Below are positions 8,465 through 18,900 of a stretch of DNA of 63,563 nt, piece after piece. The notes below the pieces were generated by a model, which was not told where the DNA came from, made no database searches, and saw nothing but the letters and a program-made list of their open reading frames with translations. The DNA is taken from contig MNYZ01000044.1 of the NCBI GenBank assembly GCA_001873365.1, positions 1 through 63,563 of the forward strand, read 5' to 3'. The translations under genes were made by a program, and so were the position numbers. Position 1 is the first letter of the stretch; every line of letters starts with the position of its first letter. This DNA is from Oscillatoriales cyanobacterium CG2_30_40_61. GTDB taxonomy: Bacteria > Cyanobacteriota > Cyanobacteriia > Cyanobacteriales > Microcoleaceae.

Positions 8465-8956
8465 TTAATTACAGAATTGTTTGGGATTCATCATGGCTTG
8501 CATCAGCAGTAATGCAGGATTTGGGTTAAGAATAGGAACAACTTTACAGGTTGTGATTATGTTGTTTTTCAAATAAATAATTTGAATATAGGAATTCAAC
8601 TCATTTTTGTTCGATTTAGCAATATGAATGGCTCCATGTAATATCATATTATCTGATAAAAATTGAATAGAATAGTTTTCCATTTCTGTTTTTTCATTAT
8701 ATTCTAATGCTGTTAATGATGGTGCTAATACTTGATTTTCATGAATATAATTTCTCTCTAGCTTTTCTAAATAGTTAAGAATATTTATTGCTTCAGTCTC
8801 TTTAGCCCGATTGATAAATTTCAAGAATGAGGAAGTTGCAATTACTGACAAAATGCCAATAATTATAATAACAACTAATAACTCAATCAAGGTAAATCCT
8901 TGATCAGAGAATTTAGAGTTACGCTGAGATGCACCGAGCCACAATATAGGTTTCAT
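8465..8956 (-). CDS. Type IV pilin-like protein (prepilin G/H type)
   Basis: A 163-residue protein with a short basic leader ending DQG, then FTLIELLVVIIIIGIL. This is a class III prepilin signal: cleavage is expected after the glycine near residue 20, and the mature Glu5 is present. The following AKETEAINILNYLEKLERNY resembles the region after the first helix in cyanobacterial PilA-like (G/H family) pilins. The C-terminal domain is short and has two cysteines (TTCKV and KQFCN) that could form the usual loop. It lies 12 bp upstream of the CHAT gene and 60 bp after the DUF1822-like gene, so it is co-transcribed with regulatory genes and not with pilus assembly genes. It could be a minor pilin or a surface sensor. 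Confidence 0.82.
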   Translation of the reverse strand: MKPILWLGASQRNSKFSDQGFTLIELLVVIIIIGILSVIATSSFLKFINRAKETEAINILNYLEKLERNYIHENQVLAPSLTALEYNEKTEMENYSIQFLSDNMILHGAIHIAKSNKNELNSYIQIIYLKNNIITTCKVVPILNPNPALLLMQAMMNPKQFCN

Positions 8957-9016
8957 GGGTTAGGTTTGGTTGGGTAAATCTGGTTAAAACTGGTTAAAAA
9001 AATTTTTAGACAAAAT

Positions 9017-10234
9017 CTAAATCAAAAAATCTTCCAGGATAAAATCATCTTTGGTTGTTATTTTGACACTAAATTTTTCTCCGATCAAGCCTTGTAACGC
9101 AATTGATACAATTTCATTTTCTGCTGTATCCTCCAATACAATATCTTTTTTATCATCCAAAATCATCACTTGTAAATCTTTAGGGAGAGGCGAATTATCT
9201 GTGGAATAAACTTCTAATAAAATCCGCACTTCTTCCTTAGCTCTGGAAATCAAGTTCATAGTTAAAACTAAGGTTGTTTCCTGAATATTAATGGACTTAA
9301 CTTTTCTCACACCTAAAGCAGAATGGTGCGGTTGTAACTGTCGCAAAGTTGCTACAGCATTCCAAAGAATGTGATCATCTTCGGTGGTTTGAATTTGTTT
9401 AACTAAGGTTTCAATCTGGGTTATTTCCACTTCACCTCCTGGGAAATCAGGGTTTGATTTACCCCTCCATCCTTCTAACGCGGGAGTTGCAGAAAATATT
9501 CCAAAAACCTCCTCAAAAGTTTGCCATCCCGTCTGAACAACTCCCTGAAACCATTGATTTAAGGAAACAGGTTGTGTGGTTACTTTTGCCTTGAGTTGTT
9601 CTAATAATAGGGTTTCATCTAATGTCAATACTGCTTTTGCATAGAGATGATAAGCCGCCACCGGAACTTCTAATAGGGTTTTCCAGTCTAATTCCTGTTG
9701 ATGAAATTCGGGGTGATTTGTAGTTCCCTTGTTCAAACCCAAAGCTAAAATTTCTTCTAAACTAGGAGCTTTTTCAATAAATCCTTGTTCAAAGTCTCCC
9801 ACATCTAACAAAAGGTCATAAATTTTCCGAGATAATCGTTTTCCTACAAGTCTTAATAAATTACAAGTTAGCATCGGAATTGCATTGCAAGTTTCCGCAA
9901 TTACATCCTGTTTCAAACCGGAAATTGTTGTCGGAATTAAGAGATTAGTTGAACTAATATATTCAGTTTTTACAGATAGTAACATCACCGAAATAACTTG
10001 CCATTCCGGTGTTTCGTCAATTTCTAGTTCCGGTTTCGTGACAATTATCACATAGCGAGGTGGTGTATTCCCATTGAGAAAATCAAAAATAGCCGGGGAA
10101 TAAAAATGCTGTTGTTCTTCTGGGGTAAATTCCAGAGGACTGAATACTTGACGACTAACTTCCCAAATTTGTCCGGGTTTAATTTGTTCAGGATTAATGA
10201 TGGGCAATTCTCGGCTAATTTCCATTAATTTCAT
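9017..10234 (-). CDS. DUF1822-family-like protein
   Basis: A 405-residue protein starting MKLMEISRELPIINPEQIKP. ATG at 10234 is chosen because a strong ribosome site (AAGGAG) lies eight bases upstream. The C-terminal 90 residues, with LVLTMNLISRAKEEVRILLE, then LPKDLQVMILD and GEKFSVKI ending in EDFLI, match what I recall of the DUF1822 C-terminus, an immunoglobulin-like beta domain in cyanobacterial proteins near CHAT and sigma-factor genes. The middle is helical. No signal peptide or membrane segment is seen, so it is probably cytoplasmic. It starts 34 bases after the sigma-like gene. An anti-sigma or adaptor role is an inference from context. Confidence 0.65.
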   Translation of the reverse strand: MKLMEISRELPIINPEQIKPGQIWEVSRQVFSPLEFTPEEQQHFYSPAIFDFLNGNTPPRYVIIVTKPELEIDETPEWQVISVMLLSVKTEYISSTNLLIPTTISGLKQDVIAETCNAIPMLTCNLLRLVGKRLSRKIYDLLLDVGDFEQGFIEKAPSLEEILALGLNKGTTNHPEFHQQELDWKTLLEVPVAAYHLYAKAVLTLDETLLLEQLKAKVTTQPVSLNQWFQGVVQTGWQTFEEVFGIFSATPALEGWRGKSNPDFPGGEVEITQIETLVKQIQTTEDDHILWNAVATLRQLQPHHSALGVRKVKSINIQETTLVLTMNLISRAKEEVRILLEVYSTDNSPLPKDLQVMILDDKKDIVLEDTAENEIVSIALQGLIGEKFSVKITTKDDFILEDFLI

Positions 10235-10239
10235 CGTTG

Positions 10240-10249
10240 CTTCTCCTTT
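10240..10249 (-). promoter_or_regulatory. Ribosome binding site deciding the DUF1822-like start
   Basis: The minus strand reads AAAAGGAGAAG shortly before ATG at 10234. The reading frame is open upstream to 10258, but no such site precedes the earlier codons. Confidence 0.7.
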
Positions 10250-10268
10250 TTTTGTCAAATAAGCTATT

Positions 10269-10928
10269 TTAGTTATCCCAATCTTCTTGAGAGCGCTTGG
10301 GTTTTCGACCCTGACGAATGTTTTTTAATTCCTCCTCTACTTGTTTAACGTTTAACAAGTCTAATTCTTTCCCAACTAAAACCGCTAATTCTCGATATCG
10401 CTTAGAAACCTCCGATTGCTTCAAACCTAAATCTTGAGCGATTTGCTTTTGTTTTTTTTCAAATTCTAACCCTTGCCAAATTTGCAGATACTGTTTTTTG
10501 GGATTTTGCTGGTCTACAGAAATAATTGCTTTTTGAATCTGAGCATTTGTATCGGTTGTTTCTAAATCTTCTCGGATATCAGGAATATGATTAATAATCT
10601 CTGGACTTTGATTTTTTAAAAATTTACTTTCTGTTTTAATTTTACGCAGTAAATTTATAATACAATTCGAGGCGACTTTAGAACACCAATGATTAAATTT
10701 TTCTAGGTCTCCTTGGGTGAATCTACCTCTTAAAGCTTCTATTAACACTTTTTCAAATGCTGCTTGAGCCGCATCTTCCCAGTTGTGGGACTGTCCTGAA
10801 AATTTTTTCCTGGCTATGATTTGACAAAATTGATAATATTTAGGATCTTTCAAAAGTTCTCGACAAGCATCCCTATCTCCTTGAAGATAACGCTTGAGCA
10901 ACGCTTCTGGTGGTTCTGATAATGGCAT
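10269..10928 (-). CDS. Sigma-70-like RNA polymerase factor (ECF-like)
   Basis: A 219-residue protein with a region-2-like segment (WEDAAQAAFEKVLIEALRGR, then FNHWCSKVASNCIINLLRK) and a region-4-like helix-turn-helix (KQKQIAQDLGLKQSEVSKRY). Region 3 is missing, giving a two-domain ECF-type layout, with a basic C-terminal tail (RQGRKPKRS). It should direct RNA polymerase to a limited promoter set. It is the first gene of the operon continuing with DUF1822-like, pilin-like and CHAT genes, and diverges from the UbiD gene across 176 bp. No classical zinc anti-sigma factor is present, so the DUF1822-like or CHAT protein may be the regulator. Region 2 is diverged, so it may instead be a relative that does not bind promoters. 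Confidence 0.8.
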   Translation of the reverse strand: MPLSEPPEALLKRYLQGDRDACRELLKDPKYYQFCQIIARKKFSGQSHNWEDAAQAAFEKVLIEALRGRFTQGDLEKFNHWCSKVASNCIINLLRKIKTESKFLKNQSPEIINHIPDIREDLETTDTNAQIQKAIISVDQQNPKKQYLQIWQGLEFEKKQKQIAQDLGLKQSEVSKRYRELAVLVGKELDLLNVKQVEEELKNIRQGRKPKRSQEDWDN

Positions 10929-11104
10929 AGCAACACCCGGTTAGGTGGAAAGTGGATGATTTTAAAAAGGATATATTTCCCTCAAGTCAGTTGTAGCATT
11001 GAATTCAAAAAAATTAAATTTACTCATATTATTTTCTTACGGAGTCGCATTAATTGTTGAAAAATGTCATAATATAAAAATAGACGTAACAATTATTAAA
11101 CACA

Positions 11105-12613
11105 ATGGCAAGGGATTTAAGGGGATTTTTAAAACTGTTAGAAGAACGGGGACAATTACGACGGATTAAAACCTTAGTTGATCCTGACTTGGAAATTGCC
11201 GAAATTTCCAACCGAATGTTACAAGCTGGTGGCCCTGGTTTATTATTTGAAAATGTCAAAGGTTCCCCCTATCCGGTGGCGGTGAATTTGTTGGGGACAG
11301 AACAACGGGTCTGTTGGTCAATGAAGATGGAAACTCCCCAGGAGTTAGAGGAATTGGGAAAAAAATTAGGGATGTTACAACAACCTAAACCCCCAAAAAA
11401 GATATCCCAAGCGATTGATTTTGGTAAGGTTTTATTTGATGTTGTGAAAGCCAAACCCGGGCGCAACTTTTTTCCTCCTTGTCAACAGATTATCATTGAA
11501 GGAGATGATGTTGATTTAAACCAAATTCCGATGATTCGTCCCTATCCTGAAGATGCGGGAAAAATTATTACTTTGGGATTAGTAATTACTAAAGATTGTG
11601 AAACCGGAACAGTGAATGTCGGGGTTTATCGGTTACAATTGCAATCTAAAAATACTATGACCGTCCATTGGTTATCGGTGCGGGGAGGAGCCAGACATTT
11701 ACGCAAGGCTGCGGAGAAGGGAAAAAAATTAGAAATTGCGATCGCTTTAGGAGTGGATCCATTAATTATTATGGCGGCGGCGACTCCGATTCCGGTGGAT
11801 TTATCGGAATGGTTATTTGCGGGATTATATGGCGGTTCTGGCGTACAATTAGCCAAGTGTAAAACGGTTGATTTAGAAGTTCCGGCGGACTCGGAATTTG
11901 TATTAGAAGGAACCATAACCCCCGGAGAAATATTACCCGATGGGCCCTTTGGTGATCACATGGGATATTATGGCGGTGTGGAAGATTCTCCATTAGTAAG
12001 ATTTAACTGTATTACCCATCGTCAAGATCCGATTTATTTAACAACTTTTAGCGGTCGTCCTCCCAAGGAAGAAGCAATGATGGCGATCGCTTTAAACCGG
12101 ATTTATACCCCGATTTTAAGACAGCAAGTATCGGAAATTGTAGACTTTTTCCTACCCATGGAAGCCTTGAGTTATAAAGCCGCAATTATCTCTATTGATA
12201 AGGCTTATCCAGGTCAAGCGCGACGGGCGGCATTAGCTTTTTGGAGTGCCTTACCTCAGTTTACTTATACCAAATTTGTGATTGTCGTGGATAAGAGTAT
12301 TAATATTAGAGATCCGCGACAAGTAGTATGGGCAATTAGTTCTAAAGTTGACCCTTCCAGGGATGTTTTTATTCTTCCCGATACGCCTTTTGATACCTTA
12401 GATTTTGCTAGTCAAAAAATAGGTTTAGGCGGCAGAATGGGGATAGATGCAACTACAAAAATACCCCCGGAAACTAATCACGAATGGGGAGAACCTTTAG
12501 AGTCAGATGTTGATACAGCCGAAATGGTAACACGACGTTGGGAAGAATATGGATTAAATGATCTGAATTTAACCGAAGTAGACCCCAATTTATTCGGCTA
12601 CGATATCAAATAA
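11105..12613 (+). CDS. ubiD: UbiD-family decarboxylase
   Basis: A 502-residue protein starting MARDLRGFLKLLEERGQLRR, as in UbiD proteins. Family marks include RPYPEDAGKIITLG, MTVHWLSVRGGARH, PDGPFGDHMGYY and EALSYKAAIISIDK. UbiD enzymes use prenylated FMN, made by a UbiX partner, to decarboxylate aromatic or unsaturated acids. In cyanobacteria the homologue is assigned to plastoquinone synthesis, where it decarboxylates a prenylated 4-hydroxybenzoate. The length is normal and the conserved metal and cofactor region is intact. The gene stands alone, divergent from the sigma operon. It is followed by a GGTGCGT hairpin and a repeat block, so transcription probably ends there. Confidence 0.88.
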   Translation: MARDLRGFLKLLEERGQLRRIKTLVDPDLEIAEISNRMLQAGGPGLLFENVKGSPYPVAVNLLGTEQRVCWSMKMETPQELEELGKKLGMLQQPKPPKKISQAIDFGKVLFDVVKAKPGRNFFPPCQQIIIEGDDVDLNQIPMIRPYPEDAGKIITLGLVITKDCETGTVNVGVYRLQLQSKNTMTVHWLSVRGGARHLRKAAEKGKKLEIAIALGVDPLIIMAAATPIPVDLSEWLFAGLYGGSGVQLAKCKTVDLEVPADSEFVLEGTITPGEILPDGPFGDHMGYYGGVEDSPLVRFNCITHRQDPIYLTTFSGRPPKEEAMMAIALNRIYTPILRQQVSEIVDFFLPMEALSYKAAIISIDKAYPGQARRAALAFWSALPQFTYTKFVIVVDKSINIRDPRQVVWAISSKVDPSRDVFILPDTPFDTLDFASQKIGLGGRMGIDATTKIPPETNHEWGEPLESDVDTAEMVTRRWEEYGLNDLNLTEVDPNLFGYDIK

Positions 12614-12619
12614 ATCTAG

Positions 12620-12644
12620 GGTGCGTAAGCTCCGCGCACGCACC
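12620..12644. repeat. GGTGCGT/ACGCACC hairpin
   Basis: A 7-bp stem (GGTGCGT and ACGCACC) with an 11-base loop lies seven bases after the ubiD stop. It resembles a short repeat common downstream of cyanobacterial genes; no T tract follows. Confidence 0.5.
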
Positions 12645-12695
12645 ATCTAATACGAAATCTAGTTATTAATGCTACAGATGATCCCCCCTAACCCC

Positions 12696-12904
12696 CCTTA
12701 AAAAGCAGGGTTGTTTCATTTTCTCCCAAAATTTGTATGACCTCTCGCCCTAACCCCCTCTCCTGCAAGGAGAGGAGGGACTAATTATTACTATTAAACA
12801 TAAAAAATTATTAATTACTCCCCCTTCCCTAATAGGGAAGGGGGTTGGGGGGTTAGGTCACGAGGGATTTACCGAAAAGAATGAAACAGCCCTGCCTTAA
12901 AAAG
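12696..12904. mobile_element. MITE-like insertion with 10-bp target duplication (content of the 12614-12967 gap)
   Basis: A 189-bp segment (12706-12894) starts CAGGGTTGTTTCATT and ends AATGAAACAGCCCTG, inverted repeats with one mismatch. It is bracketed by direct copies of CCTTAAAAAG at 12696-12705 and 12895-12904. Outside lie runs of C and G that would rejoin to a CCCCCTTAAAAAGGGGG palindrome, like an uninterrupted copy near 21450. A second inverted pair (CCCTAACCCC with GGGGTTAGG) lies inside. The element has no coding capacity and would need a transposase in trans. Confidence 0.8.
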
Positions 12905-12967
12905 GGGGGGATTTGTGGAATGTGTAGCACATATTTAAGCATTTCATATAATATGAAATCCAAAATT

Positions 12968-15900
12968 CTAACTTTTCCGACTAGAAACCTGATGGCTTAA
13001 CTGTTCATAATCTGGACGAAACCATTGCGGTAAACGGGATAAATCTTGAATTTGTAATTGTTCAGGACGACAATATAATAACACCGCCAATAGAGGTTTA
13101 ATTGTGTCTATTTGATTTAATCCTTGATTCATTTGAGAGGCTAAGGTTTTAATGAATTGCTGTTCTGTAGAAGTCAAACTTTCTTGAGAAAACCCACTAT
13201 ATAATAGGGTTCGATAGACTTTACCTACTGCACTTTGATAAACCGATTCTAATTGTGTAGCTTCCAAACCCAACCAAAAATCAGCAAATTGTCGGCGAAT
13301 TTGACGTAACTCCTCAACAATAGCAACATTAGACGGATCAATTTTATATAAATTCACGCATCCAATTAAACGATTTTGGAAGGATTCAATAGGAGTTAAG
13401 GGTTGATTTTGACTAACATCTGATACCATTATCTTTTCTAAAGCTGATGGATTTTCAAAGACTCGTTGATACTCTTTTAATAACCATTTAGGTAAACGGG
13501 TTTTTGCATTAGCAACTACCATTTTTCCCGGGGGATAATATAACATTAACACCATTAAATGATTTAAAGAATCAGACTGTTTAAGTCCGATCGCCTGTTG
13601 AGTAATTTGGTTGACTAATTGTTCTTCTTCTGCGTTTAATGGTTCCCTTTGAATCCCTCGATTTAAGAGAATTTGATATCCTTTTCCTAAATCTGTTGTA
13701 TACATTTTTTCTAACTGTTCGGGTGGAATTTTTAGCCAATGTTCCACCATAATTTTCCGAAGAGAACGTAACTGATTAACAATAGGTTGATTATTTGGTT
13801 CTAATTCATAATGATTAATATTAGTTACCAAAACCGATAAATACTGTTGGATTGCTTCTCGACTATTGAGTTGAATAGATGGCAATTTGGGTTGGTTTTG
13901 TTGCCAATTTTGGAATAATTGTTGCAAAATTACACCCATTTTAGCCGAGTAGGTACGACTATCCAAAAATTCAGGATTCTGCTGCATTTTTTGTTGAATT
14001 TCTTGGCGTTTTTGTTGTCGTAGTTGAGGATTATTAGCGAGGGTTATCGCTAGATTAATATAGGATTCTTCACTATTAGCAATTAAATCAGGAATAGAGA
14101 GCGATCGCAACAAAGAAGCGGCCATCAAGGAACGGAATGAACCACTATCTCGCACTACAAAAACCTCTCCTGCTTGGGATGTGGTGGGGGAAAAATTAGG
14201 AATCACATCCCCATCACGGACAACAGGAACTAAACCCACTTCTAAAGGATCAACTAAAGAATTTACCCCAGAAAAAGGGTAGGAATCTAAATAAATATCA
14301 GCTAATTTCAAGTATTCTTTAATATCACTGCGACTAGCTTGGGGTTTGAGAATAATTAAACGACTAGGATCAACGCCATATTCTGCTAAAATGGCTTTAA
14401 AATTATTAATCCAGGGAAGCGCTCTATATTGGGATGCCCAATTGGGGTTAAAGGGATATAAAACCAATACAGAATTAGGAACTTTTGCTAATAGTTTAGC
14501 CCAGGTTTCTCGCAGTTCAGGAATGATTTTATAGAAATTTGCACCGGAGATAAAAATAATCGCTTGTTCAGCAATTCCCAAACTAGAACGAGTTGGAATA
14601 ACTTGAGGTGCTTCCGGGGGAGTCGCATAATAACTAAAACAGTGCGCCGTCCCTTCTAAAAGAACTAATTTTTCCCGATATTGAGCCTGGGGATTCTGTT
14701 TTATTTCCGTTAAAGTTCCTGAAATATAGTAATCAATATTCCGCATTCCTGTAGTTACACAAGATGATGTTGATGTGACTTGAATGCGGGCTAACCGATG
14801 TAATCCTAACAGCGTAATCCCGTGATTAACGGCCGTTATATTGGTTCCAATTAACAAAATATCTAAATCATCATTTCGGATTAATTTAACCTGTTCTGAG
14901 ATATTTTTAGGCAGTTTTATAAGACGTTCAGCCCGACTCTGACAATACTTTTCTAAGGGATGTTGATTCGATTGTAAAGTATATAAAATCACCTCAAATT
15001 GAGTTGAATCTAAATACTCAAAAACAGGTAAAGTTGAGTAGGTTTCGGTTTGAGGTAGGAAATGGTTACTTAGAATTCCTAAACGAATTTTGGGACGATT
15101 TGAACGTTGGGGAAACTGATAGTCTAAGGAATATCCCAAATGAGTCAGGGCAAATTCCATAATTTCCGCCCGTTTAATATAAATATCTTTGAGATTAGCG
15201 GTATTAAAATATAGAGGAATAAAGTTAGCTATTTGGGTGAATTTCCAGGCTAATTCTTGCCAAATTGAAAACTCAGGATTACTGATAAACCGCTCATGAA
15301 TATAGTGAATCCAATTTTCTAAATAACGATAATAGAGTTCAGTTTCCCCGCGCTCTTGGAAAAATTGAGGGACGGCTAACATAAATTCAAAATAATCAGG
15401 TAAAAACCATTTGGGAATTGGCGCTTGAATATACCAATTAGGAGATAATTGATAGGGATAGCTATATAAAATAATCGCCAATAAATGTTGTATGCTTTTA
15501 GGTTGATTTAACCCTGGTTTTAGATAGGTATACCAATCTTGAAGTTGAGCTTTTTCTGGGGATGTTAATACTTCATTTTTTAACCCACTATTGAGTAATA
15601 TTTTATGGGCTTGACCAATTTCTCCTCCATAGGTTTTTTCTAAATTATCTGATTCTAAAGCTAACCAATATTGAGCGACAATTTGCCGAATTTGACGCAG
15701 GGAATCAGGGTTATTTGTTTTCTTGTATTCTTCAGTTAAACTGGAAACTTCCGCCAGAATTTGAGCCGGAGTTAACGTTCTGATTTGAGCTTTGGGTTGT
15801 TGAGGACTAAATAACTCAATAATAGCTTGTTTAACAACATCAGATTGACTACATTTTAATGCTTCTTTAATTTGGGCAATTACGGCTTTAGCATCCCCAT

Positions 15901-18900
15901 TAACTAACAGTTGTTTAGCGGTATTAATAGCATACAAACCATAGTGTTCCCTGGCTTTATTGGATAAATTAATTGCCAAATTTTCGGGTAAATAGGATTG
16001 AGATATTTCAATAGATTTTAAAGTATCTGAAATATTTGCACCCATTGAAATTAACCGAGAACTTTCTGAGGTGGAATGTAAACGATAACAGGCTAAAGTT
16101 TGGGGTTCATAAGCAACAGGATAATAGGCGGAAATTCGTTTCCACATTTCCCAATCTGCTGCGGAACCTGCATTTTCAGAAAATCCTCCTAATATTTCAT
16201 AAACACTGCGTTTAACCACCATAGCGGCAAATTGAATGCGCTGCATCACAGCAATTCGTTCTAACCAATTAGAAATAATTCCATTTTTTTCCTGTTCTAA
16301 TGCAGAAAGGGAGCGTTGTTTTCCCTGTTCATCAATATAATAATGGCGACAAAATCCCGCCCCGGCTGTGGGTTCTGTTTCTAATAATTTTCGCATTTGA
16401 CTATAAAATCCAGGTAGGACTAAATCATCCTGATGTAGAAGATGAATCCATTGTCCCTTAGCCCGTTTAATACAATCATTCCAGTTAGGAATTAACCCTA
16501 AATTTTGCGGTTGTTGATAGAATTGAACTCGATTTTTACCAATTTTTTTAACTAGATCTTTAATCTCTGGATTAGTTGAACAATCATCAACAACAATTAT
16601 CTCCATTTCTTCAAAACTTGGTGCTTGAGTTAGAATACTATTTAACACCTGTTCTATATATTTTTCACCGTTATAACTGGGAATAATTACCGACCAAAAG
16701 GGTCGAGGTTGAGAGGAAAAAATCGGATCAATTTTAGGCGGATTAACTTGACTAAGTTTCGATAAATTAATATACATTTGAACAGGATCAATTTTTTCCA
16801 TCCCCTCCCCTTTAAGTTGAATTTGCTCATCACAAATTTCTATAACTTGGGGTGATAGTGTTTTCATAAATTGAAATCGAGTGGCGGGGTCAGAAAAACG
16901 GTTCCAAATTCTTAATAAATTAGTTTGTACTGTTTGTTTATAGGTTCCCAATTCAACTACAGAGTTTAATAATTCCGTGATTAATTTTATATAAAACGGT
17001 AGATGAAATTGCGATAAAACTTGATTTGCTAAATCACAGGATAAATTATTCACTAAAATTTGATAGTTTTGATCTGTTAGTTGAATTTGAGGATGATTCA
17101 AAAATTGAGCTAATTTTTCCCGAGAGGAGGTATATTTTTTAAAGATTAAAACTTCTTCTTCCCGACTTAAATCCTGTTGATGACTTAAGGAGTTTTCTGA
17201 TAAATTCAAAGTCCCTAAAATTTCAGGAATAAAATGGATTTCTCCCGCATTAGCAATTCTAATATAAAAATCCTGATCTCCTCGAACTTTTAAGGTTTGA
17301 TCAAATAATCCATAATTATTATGTAGAGATTTTCGCCACATTGGTTGAGAACCAATTTGGGCTGAAAACAATAATTTTAAATGGGAAAATTCCGGCCATT
17401 TCCAGTGGGGTTTGCCATTTAACTGCTCTAAATTAACACTTTCTCCGGGTGATACCGCTTGCTGATCTGCGTGTACTAATATGACTTCTGAATGTTGATC
17501 TAAATAGTTAGATAACCTTTCTAAAGCATTTAATTTGAGACGATCATCGGTATTTTGATTGGTGATATATTCACCCCTGGCGATCGCAATTCCTCGATTC
17601 CATGCTTGATAAATGGGTTCTTTTTCCTCAGTTTTAATATAGATAATTGAGTCAGGATATTGTTGTTTAAACCTAGAAACAATCTCCCGTTCATTTTCCT
17701 GGGAACCGGAATCAACAACAATAACTTCTAATTTTCCTTGTTTAAATAAAGTTTGATTAACTAAATTTTCCAACCTTCCCGACATCATTGATGCCGAATT
17801 ATAGGTAGAAACAATCGCAGAAACTTTGATTTCAGGTTTAGTTAATACCTTTTGTTTTAAGGCTAAAACTTGAGTATCTTCTAACACTATCACAGGGGGA
17901 GATAGCTGTTCTGAAGGATATTTTCCTTGCTCAATTAATTGTAACTCCTCTTGAACAATTTGCTTAACTTCTTGAAAATATTGCTCTCGATAAATTTTAG
18001 AACGTTGAGTATCATAGGTACGAAATCCCCCAATTAAACTTCTCAATAAATACAAAGGAGCATAACGAGAAAAGCGTAACCATAGTTCAAAATCTCCCGC
18101 TAAATTGAGATTTGTTTGTAATTTAAATCCGGCTTTTTCCCAGAGCGATCGCGTCCAAAATGTACTTTCTTGTTGAATCCAAGTATGTTGTAATTGTTGA
18201 TATTGTTCCACCCATTGTTTATCTAAAAGCATTTTTCTTGACCATAAAGGCGTCTGCATTTGACTATGAATATGTCTTCCATTTCTATCCCATTCCGTCG
18301 GAATTCCCATCACCCATTCCACCTGTTTATTCTGTTGAAATGTCGCCGCCAGTTTATAAAAAGCATCAGGATGGTATTTATCATCGGAATTTAACCATCC
18401 CATAATATTACCCGTTGTTTTTTGAAATCCCGCATTCACCGCCGCATAATGACCGCCATCCGCTTGACTTTGCCAAAAGGTTAAATACTGATCATATTTT
18501 TTAATAATTTCAACTGAATTATCCGTACTTCCCCCATCCATAATTATGTATTCTAAGTTAGGATAATTTTGACTCAAAATAGAATCAATACACTCCTCTA
18601 AAAATTCACCTTGATTTAAGGAAGGAGTAACAATAGAAATTTTAGGTAAAGCTGAAGAAACTAAAATTTCAGGGGATACAGATCTGATATTAATTGCGGA
18701 TTTTTGCCAAAGAATATTATAGGAAATCGGTTGACCAAATTCTTGATAGGATTTTTGGGTTGTGGGTTGCCAAAATTGACGATAAGCTATTTCTGACATT
18801 CCATATAAATCAGGATCAAGTTTAATTTGGTCAAAATCAATCAGGGAATTTAAGGTTTTTTGGGTCTTAAATAAATAGGGTAAAAATTGATTTGTCCAAA

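Noticed and set aside
10235-10258. Earlier start of the DUF1822-like gene
   Set aside because: The strong AAGGAG site is placed for ATG at 10234 and lies inside the proposed extension.
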